Below, one piece after another: positions 26,271 to 34,873 of a DNA stretch of 64,000 bases. This DNA comes from Ewingella sp. CoE-038-23. GTDB lineage: Bacteria; Pseudomonadota; Gammaproteobacteria; Enterobacterales; Enterobacteriaceae. Below the pieces are notes generated by a model. That model was not told where the DNA came from. It did no database searches and saw only the letters and a program-made list of their open reading frames with translations. The position numbers and the translations under genes are program-made. How positions within the stretch are numbered: the first letter of the stretch is position 1; every line of letters starts with the position of its first letter. The DNA is taken from assembly GCF_040419245.1 (NCBI RefSeq), contig NZ_JAZHOH010000001.1:1550001-1614000 (forward strand). The letters are read 5' to 3'.

Positions 26271-27080
26271 TTAATTCATCATGCGCCAATTTCTATAATC
26301 AGATCTATATTCTAATTCCCACTTGGTTTCTGCAATGCTTTCCCAGTTTGATATAATCGTGATTTTGGATGATAAATCTATTTCTTTACGACATGAAAAT
26401 ATAGATTTAGATAAATTACCTGGGCCAGTTATTGACTGAATGTCTGTAGGGGGGAGGCTTGAATTATTAAGTAAGCATGTTGATTGCTCCAGTGCTTTAT
26501 CAACTATAATATGATGAGGTGGAGCAATTAACGGATTGTTATTGAAATAAAAAATCCAAGATTCTTCATAAGTGTTTCCTTCAGTGAATATCACCGGGGG
26601 AATCATAGAGTCAGTGGTTATATCGTAGCATAGAGGTTGTATTTTTAATTTATCATCCCTAAAAAAAACATCTATATCACTACCTAGATAAACATCATCA
26701 GTATCAACATACCCCCCCCCCTTTACCGAGATGTAACATAATCGGAAATAATCTGATTGCATAGCAGGATGAGTGCATTTGGCAAAAGCTTCGCTGTGTG
26801 CTTTGTCTAAATTATGCTCAATGAATTTTTTAGCACTTACACAGTCATATAAATAATATTCATACCCAAAAGACTCTAGAACATTCCATGATTTCATGCA
26901 ATGTATGACATCATTAGGGATATTATTGGGTGAGTCCCAAAATTGAATGATTTTTTTTGGTATAGTGCATGAAGAAATGGGGTGTGGGTAAATCTCGTCA
27001 ACAGGCTGTTGAATGAGTTTTCTGATAAACTCCGAACGCTGTTGATAGTTCTCTTCTTTAGCTTCATCTGATTCCATCAT
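26271..27080 (-). CDS. GT32-type (DXD) glycosyltransferase
   Basis: A 269-residue cytoplasmic glycosyltransferase of the 'sugar-binding DXD' family, common in capsule and O-antigen clusters. The core is IPKKIIQFWDSPNNIPNDVIHCMKSW (about 40-65) and SDYFRLCYISVKGGGYVDTDDVYLGSDID (about 120-150), where YVDTDD holds the metal- and sugar-nucleotide-binding DXD. The acceptor and donor are unknown. I chose the ATG at 27080, close behind AAGGA. It is AT-rich and forms a two-gene operon with the GT25/sulfotransferase/GH16 gene. Confidence 0.82.
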   Translation of the reverse strand: MMESDEAKEENYQQRSEFIRKLIQQPVDEIYPHPISSCTIPKKIIQFWDSPNNIPNDVIHCMKSWNVLESFGYEYYLYDCVSAKKFIEHNLDKAHSEAFAKCTHPAMQSDYFRLCYISVKGGGYVDTDDVYLGSDIDVFFRDDKLKIQPLCYDITTDSMIPPVIFTEGNTYEESWIFYFNNNPLIAPPHHIIVDKALEQSTCLLNNSSLPPTDIQSITGPGNLSKSIFSCRKEIDLSSKITIISNWESIAETKWELEYRSDYRNWRMMN

Positions 27081-27499
27081 AGGTTCCTTCAAAAACTAAT
27101 GTTTAAAAAAGATAAAATATAAGGACGAAAACAAGTAATTAACTATAGTATTCTAAACCAGCTTGGATTTTTATCAATGTGGATTTTTACTTTCATGAGA
27201 CATATTTTTATAATGTATTTTGCCAAAGCTCGTAGGCCAGCCAGAACTCAATTTGATAAGAAAACCAGTCTTGGATGGCGCAAAGATCATAGTCCGCTCC
27301 TCGCTCATAACTGACCTAATCCGTTTCCGTAGATAGTTCTAAATGATAAGTGGAACTCACACTTTCGATTCACGCAGGTCAATTCGGTTGAAGATGCTCA
27401 TAAACGGTTTAACAATTTCTTCGAGTTGAAGCCAGAAAAATGCCGTACCAGTACAGACTGATACGGCTATCTCTGTGGTTTATTTTGTCAGAAGGGTTA
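27081..27499. other. 419-bp gap between GT32 and integrase, no gene seen
   Basis: AT-rich upstream part should hold the promoter of the leftward GT genes. The rest (27200-27500), GC-neutral, shows no family-like reading frame. A decayed remnant is possible. Confidence 0.45.
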
Positions 27500-28765
27500 T
27501 CACATTGTGTAACTGATTTCCTTCCCACAAATATAAGGTGGGGCATACGCTTTCCGGCACATATCCAGATAATCCGACCACCACTGCATCATCGCTTTAC
27601 GGGCATCGAGATATTCTGCTTTATGGATGTATGCCGCTCGAACGCTATTACGTTCCTGATGGCTCATTTGACGCTCAACGGCATCCTGTGACCATAGACC
27701 TGATTCCATAAGGGCACTACAGGCCATTGCCCGAAACCCATGGCCGCAGATTTCATCTTTTGTGTCATAGCCCATCAGGCGTAGCGCCTTGTTGACCGTG
27801 TTTTCACACATCGGTTTATAAGGATTGTGATCGCCGGGAAATACCAGCACCTGATGACCGGATATTTCCCGTATCTGTTTCAGAATAGCAATAGACTGAC
27901 AGGAGAGTGGAACGATATGTGGAGTACGCATTTTTGCACCACGCCCAGAGTAGCGGACACCTGGGATGGACTCGCGAGTGGCAGGAATGGTCCAGATTCT
28001 ATTTTTGAAATCGATCTCAGACCAACGGGCGAAACGCAGTTCGCTGGAACGGATGAATAGGTGCAGGGTGAGTAATACGGCCAGGCGGGTTAACTCTCGT
28101 CCTTGCTTGTAGTCCTCAATGCGAGCCAACAGTTCCGGCAGTCGCTCCAGCGGAAGGGCAGGGTAGTGGCGTTTAACGGGAGGGGCGATGATACCGTCCA
28201 GATTTGCTGCCGGATTGTGTTCTATCAACTCCTGATGTACGGCATGACGCATGATGTTGCACATATGCTGCCGGGTACGTGCTGCGACTTCCAGCAAACC
28301 TTTTGTCTCGATGCCCTTCAGCAGGTCAATAAAGTGACGAGGTTTCAGTTCAGTTACCGGCAGGTGTCCAATCACAGGAAATATATGATTGTTCATGCTG
28401 GCAAGCAGACGGGTTGCGTGGTTCTCTGACCATGTACGGTTGCTTTTATGCCACTCCAGTGCCACATACTTGAAAGTTTTTTCTGGCGAGGAAGTGGCTC
28501 TTTCAGTAGAGCGCTGTTGTGCTGGATTGATATTATGCGCCAGCAATTTACGGATACCATCACGCTGTTGACGAGCATCAGCCAAAGATACGTCGGGATA
28601 GGCACCCAAGCCGAGACGGGATTCTTTTCCATTGATACGATATTTGAGATACCAGAGACGTGAACCGCCTGGATTGACTAAAAGGTATAGGCCGTGAGAA
28701 TCGGAAACTTTAAAGGGTTTTGGGGATGGTTTTAAGTTGCGGATTTTTGAGTCGTTAAGAGACAT
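27500..28765 (-). CDS. int: HPI/P4-type tyrosine integrase
   Basis: A 421-residue site-specific recombinase that inserts and excises the element at the Asn tRNA. It has the DUF4102 arm-binding start (MSLNDSKIRNLKPSPKPFKVSDSHGLYLLVNPGGSRLWYLKYR), then the core-binding and catalytic domains with RSSELRFARWSEID (catalytic Arg), HGFRAMACSALMESG (HxxR) and the active-site tyrosine in MSHQERNSVRAAYIHKAEYL. The sequence is very close in my memory to the Yersinia HPI integrase. It starts 162 bp from the tRNA end and reads away from it, as in HPI. Confidence 0.93.
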   Translation of the reverse strand: MSLNDSKIRNLKPSPKPFKVSDSHGLYLLVNPGGSRLWYLKYRINGKESRLGLGAYPDVSLADARQQRDGIRKLLAHNINPAQQRSTERATSSPEKTFKYVALEWHKSNRTWSENHATRLLASMNNHIFPVIGHLPVTELKPRHFIDLLKGIETKGLLEVAARTRQHMCNIMRHAVHQELIEHNPAANLDGIIAPPVKRHYPALPLERLPELLARIEDYKQGRELTRLAVLLTLHLFIRSSELRFARWSEIDFKNRIWTIPATRESIPGVRYSGRGAKMRTPHIVPLSCQSIAILKQIREISGHQVLVFPGDHNPYKPMCENTVNKALRLMGYDTKDEICGHGFRAMACSALMESGLWSQDAVERQMSHQERNSVRAAYIHKAEYLDARKAMMQWWSDYLDMCRKAYAPPYICGKEISYTM

Positions 28766-28925
28766 TTGGGGGTCACTCCGTCATCGAACGAACTTGACCC
28801 CAAATCTGACCACCAAATTCTCCCGATGCGGAGGGAAAACTGAAAATGCATCGGGAAGACTTTTCACGCTAACTCATTGAATTCGAATCATATAGGGATT
28901 CGCAAAGTGGCATGAAAATAAGAAT

Positions 28926-28942
28926 TTGGCTCCTCTGACTGG
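28926..28942 (-). repeat. attachment site core (17 bp) in the tRNA 3' end
   Basis: Read on the minus strand this is CCAGTCAGAGGAGCCAA, the core used by HPI-type elements in Asn tRNA genes. It marks the right junction. The matching copy should lie left of this window. Confidence 0.8.
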
Positions 28943-29002
28943 ACTCGAACCAGTGACATACGGATTAACAGTCCGCCGTTCTACCGACTGAACTACAGAG
29001 GA
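28927..29002 (-). tRNA. asnT: tRNA-Asn (anticodon GTT)
   Basis: Read on the minus strand, the 76-nt gene begins TCCTCTGTAGTTCAG, has anticodon GTT in CTGTTAATC, the T-loop GGTTCGAGTCC, and ends CAGAGGA-G-CCA with an encoded CCA. The acceptor stem is TCCTCTG/CAGAGGA. The element integrated at its 3' end and kept the tRNA complete. mtfA lies beyond its 5' end, as in E. coli, where mtfA is next to asnT. Confidence 0.96.
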
Positions 29003-29146
29003 ATCGTGTGAACGGGGCGCATGATATCTAGAGCCCCGCGAGGTGTCAACGGCAAAATGGCGCTATTTGACTGACTGTTCAGCAACTGAGCAAAAAGGCC
29101 CGAAAAGTGCAAAAAAGGTGCGGCGAGGTCACAGTTTTTAGGTTGA

Positions 29147-29923
29147 TTAAGCGTCGCACGGCTGGTTGCGCAGCAGCCTTGCCAGCGGGTCTTGTTTGTA
29201 AAAACGGCTAAAATGGCCGTAAACCAGCGGGAAGCGGCTCGAAAGCAGTTCTGGCGCACTGAAGAAGTACTCGGAAAGCACCGCGAAGCACTCTGCCGGG
29301 TCACTGGCGGCATAAGCGTCCATGCTGGCGGCCTCTTCACCCACCATATCGATCTCATCCTGCAAATTTTCCATCGCGGCGTGCAGGTCATGTTCCCAGG
29401 CCACCACGTCGCGCAGCGGAATAGGGGGAATGCCGCTGACTTCGCCGCCGTTGCGCAGGTCGAGCTTATGCGCGGCTTCGTGGATGATTAGGTTAAAGCC
29501 CGAGGTGTCGAAAGAGTCCTCGATATCCTGCCAGTTCAGCACAATCGGCCCCTGATCCCAGCTCTGGCCGGAGTGCACCTGCGAACCCGCGTGAACCAGA
29601 CCATTGTCATCCTGCCACGGGGTGTCCACCACAAAAGGCTCTGGGTAGAGCAAAATCTCGTGGAAGCCGTCGAGCCACTCCGCGCCAAGCTCCATCACCG
29701 GCAGGGCGAACAGCAGGGCGATGCGCGCCTGCATCTGCTCGTTCAGCTCGATGCCTTGCAGCGGCACCAGCCGTTTTTGGCTCAACAGTTGACCGGCGAC
29801 TTTCACCAGACGCTGGCGCTCTGGCTCGTCTAGCGAGGCAAACAGCGGAATATCCAGCGCGTCTTGCCACTGTTGCCACTTGTCGGTCTGAAGCTCATTC
29901 GATTTCCACGGCCACTTGATCAT
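29147..29923 (-). CDS. mtfA: MtfA, Mlc titration factor (zinc peptidase)
   Basis: A 258-residue cytoplasmic protein that binds and sequesters Mlc, the repressor of ptsG, and has zinc aminopeptidase activity in E. coli. The metal site is [15 protein letters not shown] (HExxH at 148-152), with an acidic third ligand expected in [21 protein letters not shown]. The length fits the family (about 265). I chose the ATG at 29923, giving MIKWPWK, the usual family start; a longer frame from 29977 adds 18 unlike residues. It flanks the Asn tRNA. Confidence 0.95.
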   Translation of the reverse strand: MIKWPWKSNELQTDKWQQWQDALDIPLFASLDEPERQRLVKVAGQLLSQKRLVPLQGIELNEQMQARIALLFALPVMELGAEWLDGFHEILLYPEPFVVDTPWQDDNGLVHAGSQVHSGQSWDQGPIVLNWQDIEDSFDTSGFNLIIHEAAHKLDLRNGGEVSGIPPIPLRDVVAWEHDLHAAMENLQDEIDMVGEEAASMDAYAASDPAECFAVLSEYFFSAPELLSSRFPLVYGHFSRFYKQDPLARLLRNQPCDA

Positions 29924-30025
29924 CGTCTTGCTCGCAAAGTGAACATTTAAATTCATACCCAATTTCAGTCTGTCCACCGAGTATTCAATCAGTTACGGCG
30001 GCAAATGTCTGTGACTAAAACCACG

Positions 30026-31609
30026 TTACGCCTTGCCAAGAGTTATCGGCGCGGGAGAATCGGACTGCAACCACTGCTTGGAGAACTCTTCTGGTGTCAC
30101 GGGTTTACCGAAGAAGTAGCCTTGGAAGAACTCCAAATGATACGGCGTTAAGTAATCGACCTGCTCCTGCGTCTCAATGCCTTCCGCCACTATCACCATA
30201 TCTAGCCTTTTGGCTAAATCAATCACGTTATCGACGATATGCCCGGAAAGCGCGTCAGTGCCGATACGGCCGATGAAACTCTGGTCAATCTTCAAAAAGT
30301 CGATATGGAATTTTTGTAAGTAGGTCAGGCTGGAGTGGCCGGTGCCGAAATCGTCAAGTGCGATAGACACGCCGAGGCGACGCAGGGCTTTGAACAGGCT
30401 GTCGGTGATGTCGCTCGGCTCAATCAGCTCGCGCTCGGTCAGCTCCAGCACCAGATTGATTTTTTTGCCTTTAAAGGCGTCGAGGAAGGTTTTGCAATCT
30501 TCAATCAGGCTCAAATCTTTGAAATGGCTGGCACAGATATTAAAGCCGAAATGGAAACCGTCCGGCAGGGTCGACAGCCGAGGGGCGAAATACTCGTGAG
30601 TCTGGGTCATCAGTTGGCGCGTCATCTCGACAATCATCCCGCTCTCTTCCGCCAGCGGAATAAACTGGTAAGGCGGCACCAGCCCGGCCTGCGGATGCTG
30701 CCAGCGCATCAACACTTCACAACCCGTCAACTGATAATGGGTGCCATCCACCACCGGCTGGAAGTAGGGCACAAACTCGCGGTTGGCGACGCTGGCTTTT
30801 AAAATCGCCAGAGGCGTGCCGACGCGTCCCAGCAGCATATAGGTCATCAACCCCATGAATACGCCGAGCAGCGGGAACAGCAGCAGGCTGAATGGCGAGT
30901 AGTCGAGCACGTAGCGCCAATGGTTGACGTGTTGAACTAACAGGGCGATTTGATAGGGATAGCGGGTGGAATCCAGACGCAGGCGCGTGCCTTTGAGGTT
31001 GTCTGCTCCTAAATGCACTTTGCCCTGATGGTCCATCCACTGGTCGCCAATGCGAATGATCAGTGACGAGTGGGTGCTGAGCAGGTCGAGGATGTTATGC
31101 ATGTAATAGCCATCCACGCCAATCAGTACGCTGTTATCGCCGTGCTGCTGGCGGTAGGCGATCAGCGGATGCTGCGGCGTCACGGCGTTGCCGGTCATCA
31201 GGTACAGCTTGCCGCCGACATACTGCCGGTCATTGATCGCGCCCTCTTGCGGGCCAAACAGCGCGGTGCAGTAGATGGTGTCACCGGTCGCCAGATTCAC
31301 CGTGCGTACGTTGGGGACAATGGCAATTTGCCGCCGCATCTCCAGCACCACGTCGCGACTACAGGATTGCCCGAGGTAGGGCTGCAAGGCGGTGGCGGCC
31401 TGGTCGGCATTATCAAACATCTTATCAATCTGCTTCACCGCCTGCTCTAAACGCTGCTGGCCGTCATGTTGCAGCCCTTGCATGGTTTGCCAGGAAACGG
31501 AGGCCACGCCAAGCCCGACGATCAGCAGGAAAACCAAGGCTGACGCGGTGATGCGGATATAAGGTCGAATGATTTTGGCTCTTAGCAAAATGAAGAGTCC
31601 CGAGGTCAT
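30026..31609 (-). CDS. CSS-motif EAL-domain c-di-GMP phosphodiesterase
   Basis: A 527-residue inner-membrane enzyme. Helix 1 (about residues 18-40) is followed by a periplasmic CSS-motif sensor (GQSCSRDVVLEMRR near 80, IYCTALFG near 112). A second helix (about 245-265) precedes a cytoplasmic EAL domain: CEVLMRWQHP (EVL variant of EAL near 293), NICASHFKDLS, LELTERELI, LDDFGTGHSSLTYL, LKIDQSFI and VAEGIETQEQ are present, so activity is likely. The CSS Cys pair is a thiol-redox sensor in known members, with activity controlled by disulfide formation. Monocistronic; 216 bp precede it. Confidence 0.93.
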   Translation of the reverse strand: MTSGLFILLRAKIIRPYIRITASALVFLLIVGLGVASVSWQTMQGLQHDGQQRLEQAVKQIDKMFDNADQAATALQPYLGQSCSRDVVLEMRRQIAIVPNVRTVNLATGDTIYCTALFGPQEGAINDRQYVGGKLYLMTGNAVTPQHPLIAYRQQHGDNSVLIGVDGYYMHNILDLLSTHSSLIIRIGDQWMDHQGKVHLGADNLKGTRLRLDSTRYPYQIALLVQHVNHWRYVLDYSPFSLLLFPLLGVFMGLMTYMLLGRVGTPLAILKASVANREFVPYFQPVVDGTHYQLTGCEVLMRWQHPQAGLVPPYQFIPLAEESGMIVEMTRQLMTQTHEYFAPRLSTLPDGFHFGFNICASHFKDLSLIEDCKTFLDAFKGKKINLVLELTERELIEPSDITDSLFKALRRLGVSIALDDFGTGHSSLTYLQKFHIDFLKIDQSFIGRIGTDALSGHIVDNVIDLAKRLDMVIVAEGIETQEQVDYLTPYHLEFFQGYFFGKPVTPEEFSKQWLQSDSPAPITLGKA

Positions 31610-31825
31610 AATTGAGAGGCGAAGTAATAGGCTAAATATAACCTATTACTGTTAAAACTGTTTTTAAAAACAGGCGAATATGATGTTTCTGAGCGTATCA
31701 TCTGGCTTAGATCAATACTCTTATACACGGGGGTTTACATTCTTAGGATTTCTTTGATGGCTTATACTTTGTAGGATTTGTTTTTTAGGCGGTCAGTTGG
31801 CCGCGATGATTTTAAGGATTGAGCG

Positions 31826-32836
31826 ATGCCCTCCCCACTGAAATTTCTGCTTCCCGCCGCCTTGTGTTCCCTGCTGTTAAGCCCCCTGGCGATGGCCGAT
31901 ACTCCCTCTTATGGCCCGCAGCTTGAGGGGTTTACTTATCCTTATCCGCAAAAGCACTTCTCCTTTAACTCTCAGGGCGAAACTCTGCAAATGGGGTATA
32001 TGGATGTCGCGCCGGTCGGCCATAAAAATGGTCAGACGGTGGTGCTGATGCATGGCAAGAATTTCTGCGGCGCGACCTGGGGCGACACCATCAAGGCGCT
32101 GGCGGGCAAGGGCTACAGGGTGATTGCGCCAGACCAGATTGGTTTTTGTAGCTCGACCAAGCCGGGCGACTACCAGTACAGCTTCCAGCAGCTGGCGACC
32201 AATACCCATGAGTTGCTGAAAAGTCTGAATATTAAGAAAGCGGTGATTGTCGGGCACTCTACCGGCGGCATGCTGGCGACGCGCTACAGCCTGATGTTCC
32301 CCAATGAAGTCTCAAAGCTGGTGATGGTCAACCCTATCGGGCTGGAGGATTGGAAAGCCAAGGGCGTGCCTTATCGCACGGTAGATCAGTGGTATGACCG
32401 CGAGCTGAAACTCTCGGCTGATAGTATTCGTCAGTACGAATTGAAGACTTACTACGTCAATAAATGGAAGCCGGAGTACGATCGCTGGGTAGACATGCTG
32501 GCGGGACTGAATAACGGGCCGGGGCATAAGCTGGTGGCGTGGAACTCGGCGCTGATTTACGACATGATTTTCACCCAGCCGGTGGTCTACGAGTTTAAAG
32601 ACCTTAAGGTGCCGACCACGCTGATGATTGGGACTTCTGACACCACGGCGATTGGCAGCGACATCGCGCCGCCGGCGGTGAAAGCCAAGCTCGGCCATTA
32701 CAATGTGCTGGGCAAGCAGACCGCCAAGCTCATTCCCCACGCCAAGCTGATCGAATTTAAAGGGCTGGGCCACGCGCCGCAGATGGAAGAGCCGGAGAAA
32801 TTTAACGCCGCGCTGCTGAAAACCCTCGCGCAATAA
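31826..32836 (+). CDS. exported alpha/beta-hydrolase
   Basis: A 336-residue hydrolase with a signal peptide (FLLPAALCSLLLSPLAMA-D, cut near residue 24), so periplasmic. The lid and core follow the alpha/beta fold: VVLMHGKNFCGATWGDTIKAL (oxyanion loop), IVGHSTGGMLATRYSLMFP (nucleophile Ser near 141), MIGTSDTTAIGSD (acid) and FKGLGHAPQMEEPEKF (His near 315). Similar exported hydrolases may act on esters or lactones, but no substrate is known. The ATG at 31826 follows GATTTTAAGGATTGAGCG. Monocistronic; converges on eptA. Confidence 0.85.
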   Translation: MPSPLKFLLPAALCSLLLSPLAMADTPSYGPQLEGFTYPYPQKHFSFNSQGETLQMGYMDVAPVGHKNGQTVVLMHGKNFCGATWGDTIKALAGKGYRVIAPDQIGFCSSTKPGDYQYSFQQLATNTHELLKSLNIKKAVIVGHSTGGMLATRYSLMFPNEVSKLVMVNPIGLEDWKAKGVPYRTVDQWYDRELKLSADSIRQYELKTYYVNKWKPEYDRWVDMLAGLNNGPGHKLVAWNSALIYDMIFTQPVVYEFKDLKVPTTLMIGTSDTTAIGSDIAPPAVKAKLGHYNVLGKQTAKLIPHAKLIEFKGLGHAPQMEEPEKFNAALLKTLAQ

Positions 32837-32898
32837 CAGCATCCGCGCGGCGAACATGAGGGGCACGCCGCGCGGATTCACTCTCTTAACTCGCTGCC

Positions 32899-34542
32899 TT
32901 AATTGGCCGTTTTACATTCGCGTAGAATATCCAACTGCGGGTCCAGCTCGTGGGTCTGCACGTTCATGGCATCCAGAACGGTGTGGAATAAATTATCCTG
33001 CGACACCTCGGCATTTTTGCCTTCCCCGTGTAAACACGACAGGTTGACGCCATTGGCACTGGCGTAGCCTGGCGACAGCCAAAACAGCATCGGCACGTGA
33101 GTCTGTTCCGCCGGCGCCACGCTGTAAGGCGTGCCGTGCAAATACAGGCCATTTTCCCCCAGCGACTCACCGTGATCCGACAGGTAAATCACCGCCACGT
33201 TATAGCTGTCCTGATACTGTTTGGCTTTCTCAATCACCTGAGATACCACGTAATCGGTGTAGCGCAGCGTGTTGTCATAGGTGTTGATCAGCTGCTCGCG
33301 CGAGCAGTTTTCAATATCGCTGCGCGGGCAGTCCGGTTTGAAAACGGCAAACTCCGGCGGATAGCGTTTGAAGTAGGTCGGCCCGTGGCTGCCAATCAGG
33401 TGCAGGCCAATCAGCCGGTTTTTACCGTCGCGTTTGATGTCGGCGTCGAGATTATCTAGAAGCGCCATGTCATAGCAGGTGTTGCCGTCGCACTGTTTGT
33501 TGTCTTTGGCGGTGCTGATGATGACGTTTGGCACTCTGTCGCACACGCCCTTACAGCCTTCGTCATTATCTTTCCACGACACGGATACCCCGGCGCGTTG
33601 CAGAATATCCAGCAATCCCTCGCTATTGCGCGCTTTATTGTTGTTGAAGTCGACGCGCTTCATATTGGAGAACATGCAAGGCACCGAAACTGCCGTGGCG
33701 GTGCCGCAGGAGCGGGTGTGGTTGAAGTAAACCACGTCCGGTATTTTCTGGGTGAAGGCGTTGGTGGGCTGGCTATAGCCGCCGGAAGATTGATTCTGCT
33801 CGCGCGCCGTCTCGCCAATAACCAAAAACATCAGGGTTGGTTTTTGCGCCGGTGACTGCACCAGCTTGGCATCTTCGCCAATTTTCTCGAACGGCCCGTC
33901 GTGGGTGAAGTAGCGATGGTTGTAATACTGGAAGGCGCTGTAGAGATAGTTGGTCGGCACAATTTCCAGATTTAGCGTGCGATTGCTGCGGCCCACCGAG
34001 GCGTAGTCTTTGTAATACACCCCGGCCACGGCGGCGACCACCAGCAGTGAGAGCAGCATGGAGAGCAGGCGCACGCCAAGGCGGCGCAGTGCCGATTTCG
34101 GGTAGCTGACCTGAGTGAAGAACAGCAGCACGGCAGGCAGCAGGCCGGTGAACAGCACCCACAGCACCACGGAGAGGTTGAGGTAAGAAGAGGCTTCGCT
34201 CTGCTGGGTCTCAACAACGTTTTCAATCATTCCACGGTCAAACACCACCTGATATTTAAGCATGGCATAGCTGACCAGGGCGCTTATCGGCAGAATGATA
34301 ATGAAGAAGGGTTTAAGTAACGGCCGAAAGCTGAACGGTGTGAAGACGAAATTCAGCGCGACAAACAGCACCAGCGGAATGGTGAGAGCAAAGCCCAGAT
34401 TGTAGGCCGGCAGCGCGTTAAGGATCCGATAGAAGTGCAATAAAATGGGGAAGTTAACGACAAAGGTAAAGTAAAGACTCAACAGTAAAGTCAGCCAAAG
34501 GTAGCTGACTTTCGGAATAAAATTACGCAAGAAATGCTCCAA
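32899..34542 (-). CDS. eptA: EptA-like lipid A phosphoethanolamine transferase
   Basis: A 547-residue inner-membrane enzyme that moves phosphoethanolamine from phosphatidylethanolamine to lipid A phosphates and so raises resistance to polymyxin. Five N-terminal helices (about 15-185) precede a periplasmic sulfatase-fold domain: VIGETAREQNQS, nucleophile Thr in SCGTATAVSVPCMFS, then HLIGSHGPTYFKRYP and SDHGESLGENGLYLHG. Paired cysteines such as GCKGVCDRV and CDGNTC match known EptA disulfides. A PmrA-box match lies about 70 bp upstream. Monocistronic and complete. Confidence 0.93.
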   Translation of the reverse strand: MEHFLRNFIPKVSYLWLTLLLSLYFTFVVNFPILLHFYRILNALPAYNLGFALTIPLVLFVALNFVFTPFSFRPLLKPFFIIILPISALVSYAMLKYQVVFDRGMIENVVETQQSEASSYLNLSVVLWVLFTGLLPAVLLFFTQVSYPKSALRRLGVRLLSMLLSLLVVAAVAGVYYKDYASVGRSNRTLNLEIVPTNYLYSAFQYYNHRYFTHDGPFEKIGEDAKLVQSPAQKPTLMFLVIGETAREQNQSSGGYSQPTNAFTQKIPDVVYFNHTRSCGTATAVSVPCMFSNMKRVDFNNNKARNSEGLLDILQRAGVSVSWKDNDEGCKGVCDRVPNVIISTAKDNKQCDGNTCYDMALLDNLDADIKRDGKNRLIGLHLIGSHGPTYFKRYPPEFAVFKPDCPRSDIENCSREQLINTYDNTLRYTDYVVSQVIEKAKQYQDSYNVAVIYLSDHGESLGENGLYLHGTPYSVAPAEQTHVPMLFWLSPGYASANGVNLSCLHGEGKNAEVSQDNLFHTVLDAMNVQTHELDPQLDILRECKTAN

Positions 34543-34873
34543 CGAAAAGGGTCAATACCGGGGAAATTCTGAAGCTGAATGTCTCAACCTGACGCCACTT
34601 TAGCGATGCAAGCTTAAGAAAGCCTTAACCTGCGTTTGCAGACAGTTTATGGGCCTAAAGTTCATAAAATAAATAAAATATATAACCGTCTTTTGGCGGC
34701 GCAACGCCGTATGCTGGGTAACTCGCACGGCCTGGAAATTTCAGGCGTGGTGCTCTCTCCGTGCTTTCTGAATGCCTTCTGTTTTTTCAGCGCGACCTCG
34801 AATTTTGTCCGTTTTCTTCTTATAGAAAGCTTGTCTCAGAGACTGATTTAATCGGGTTCTGGAGGGTTTAGCG
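34543..34873. other. divergent promoter region between eptA and LpxA-like gene
   Basis: 331 bp. It holds the PmrA-box match (34613-34629) on the eptA side. A 71-codon frame at 34636-34851 has no family resemblance and is probably not a gene. Confidence 0.6.
34613..34629 (-). promoter_or_regulatory. PmrA (BasR) box upstream of eptA
   Basis: The plus strand reads CTTAAG-AAAGC-CTTAAC, matching the YTTAAK-N5-YTTAAK half-site pattern bound by PmrA; TTAA is repeated with 7 bases between. Its distance of about 70 bp to the eptA start suits activation of eptA. On the minus strand a TAAAGT -10-like hexamer follows toward the gene. Confidence 0.7.

Larger units (their letters stand above)
1..28942. 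mobile_element. HPI/ICEKp-like integrative conjugative element in tRNA-Asn (one end; continues past left edge)
   Basis: The right boundary is the 3' end of the Asn tRNA gene. It is followed inward by an HPI-type tyrosine integrase (27500-28765), 20-plus kb of cargo, an AlpA-type regulator and virB-type conjugation genes. HPI and ICEKp elements are known to use Asn tRNA genes and a 17-bp core, CCAGTCAGAGGAGCCAA, which is present at 28926-28942. No second copy of the core is visible inside the window, so the other end should lie beyond position 1. That the whole stretch is a single element, rather than nested islands, is inference. Confidence 0.8.

Noticed and set aside
27440..27691. 83-codon plus-strand frame
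   Set aside because: Runs antisense into the integrase gene.
34636..34851. 71-codon frame between eptA and the LpxA paralogue
   Set aside because: No ribosome site, odd composition; lies in a divergent promoter region.
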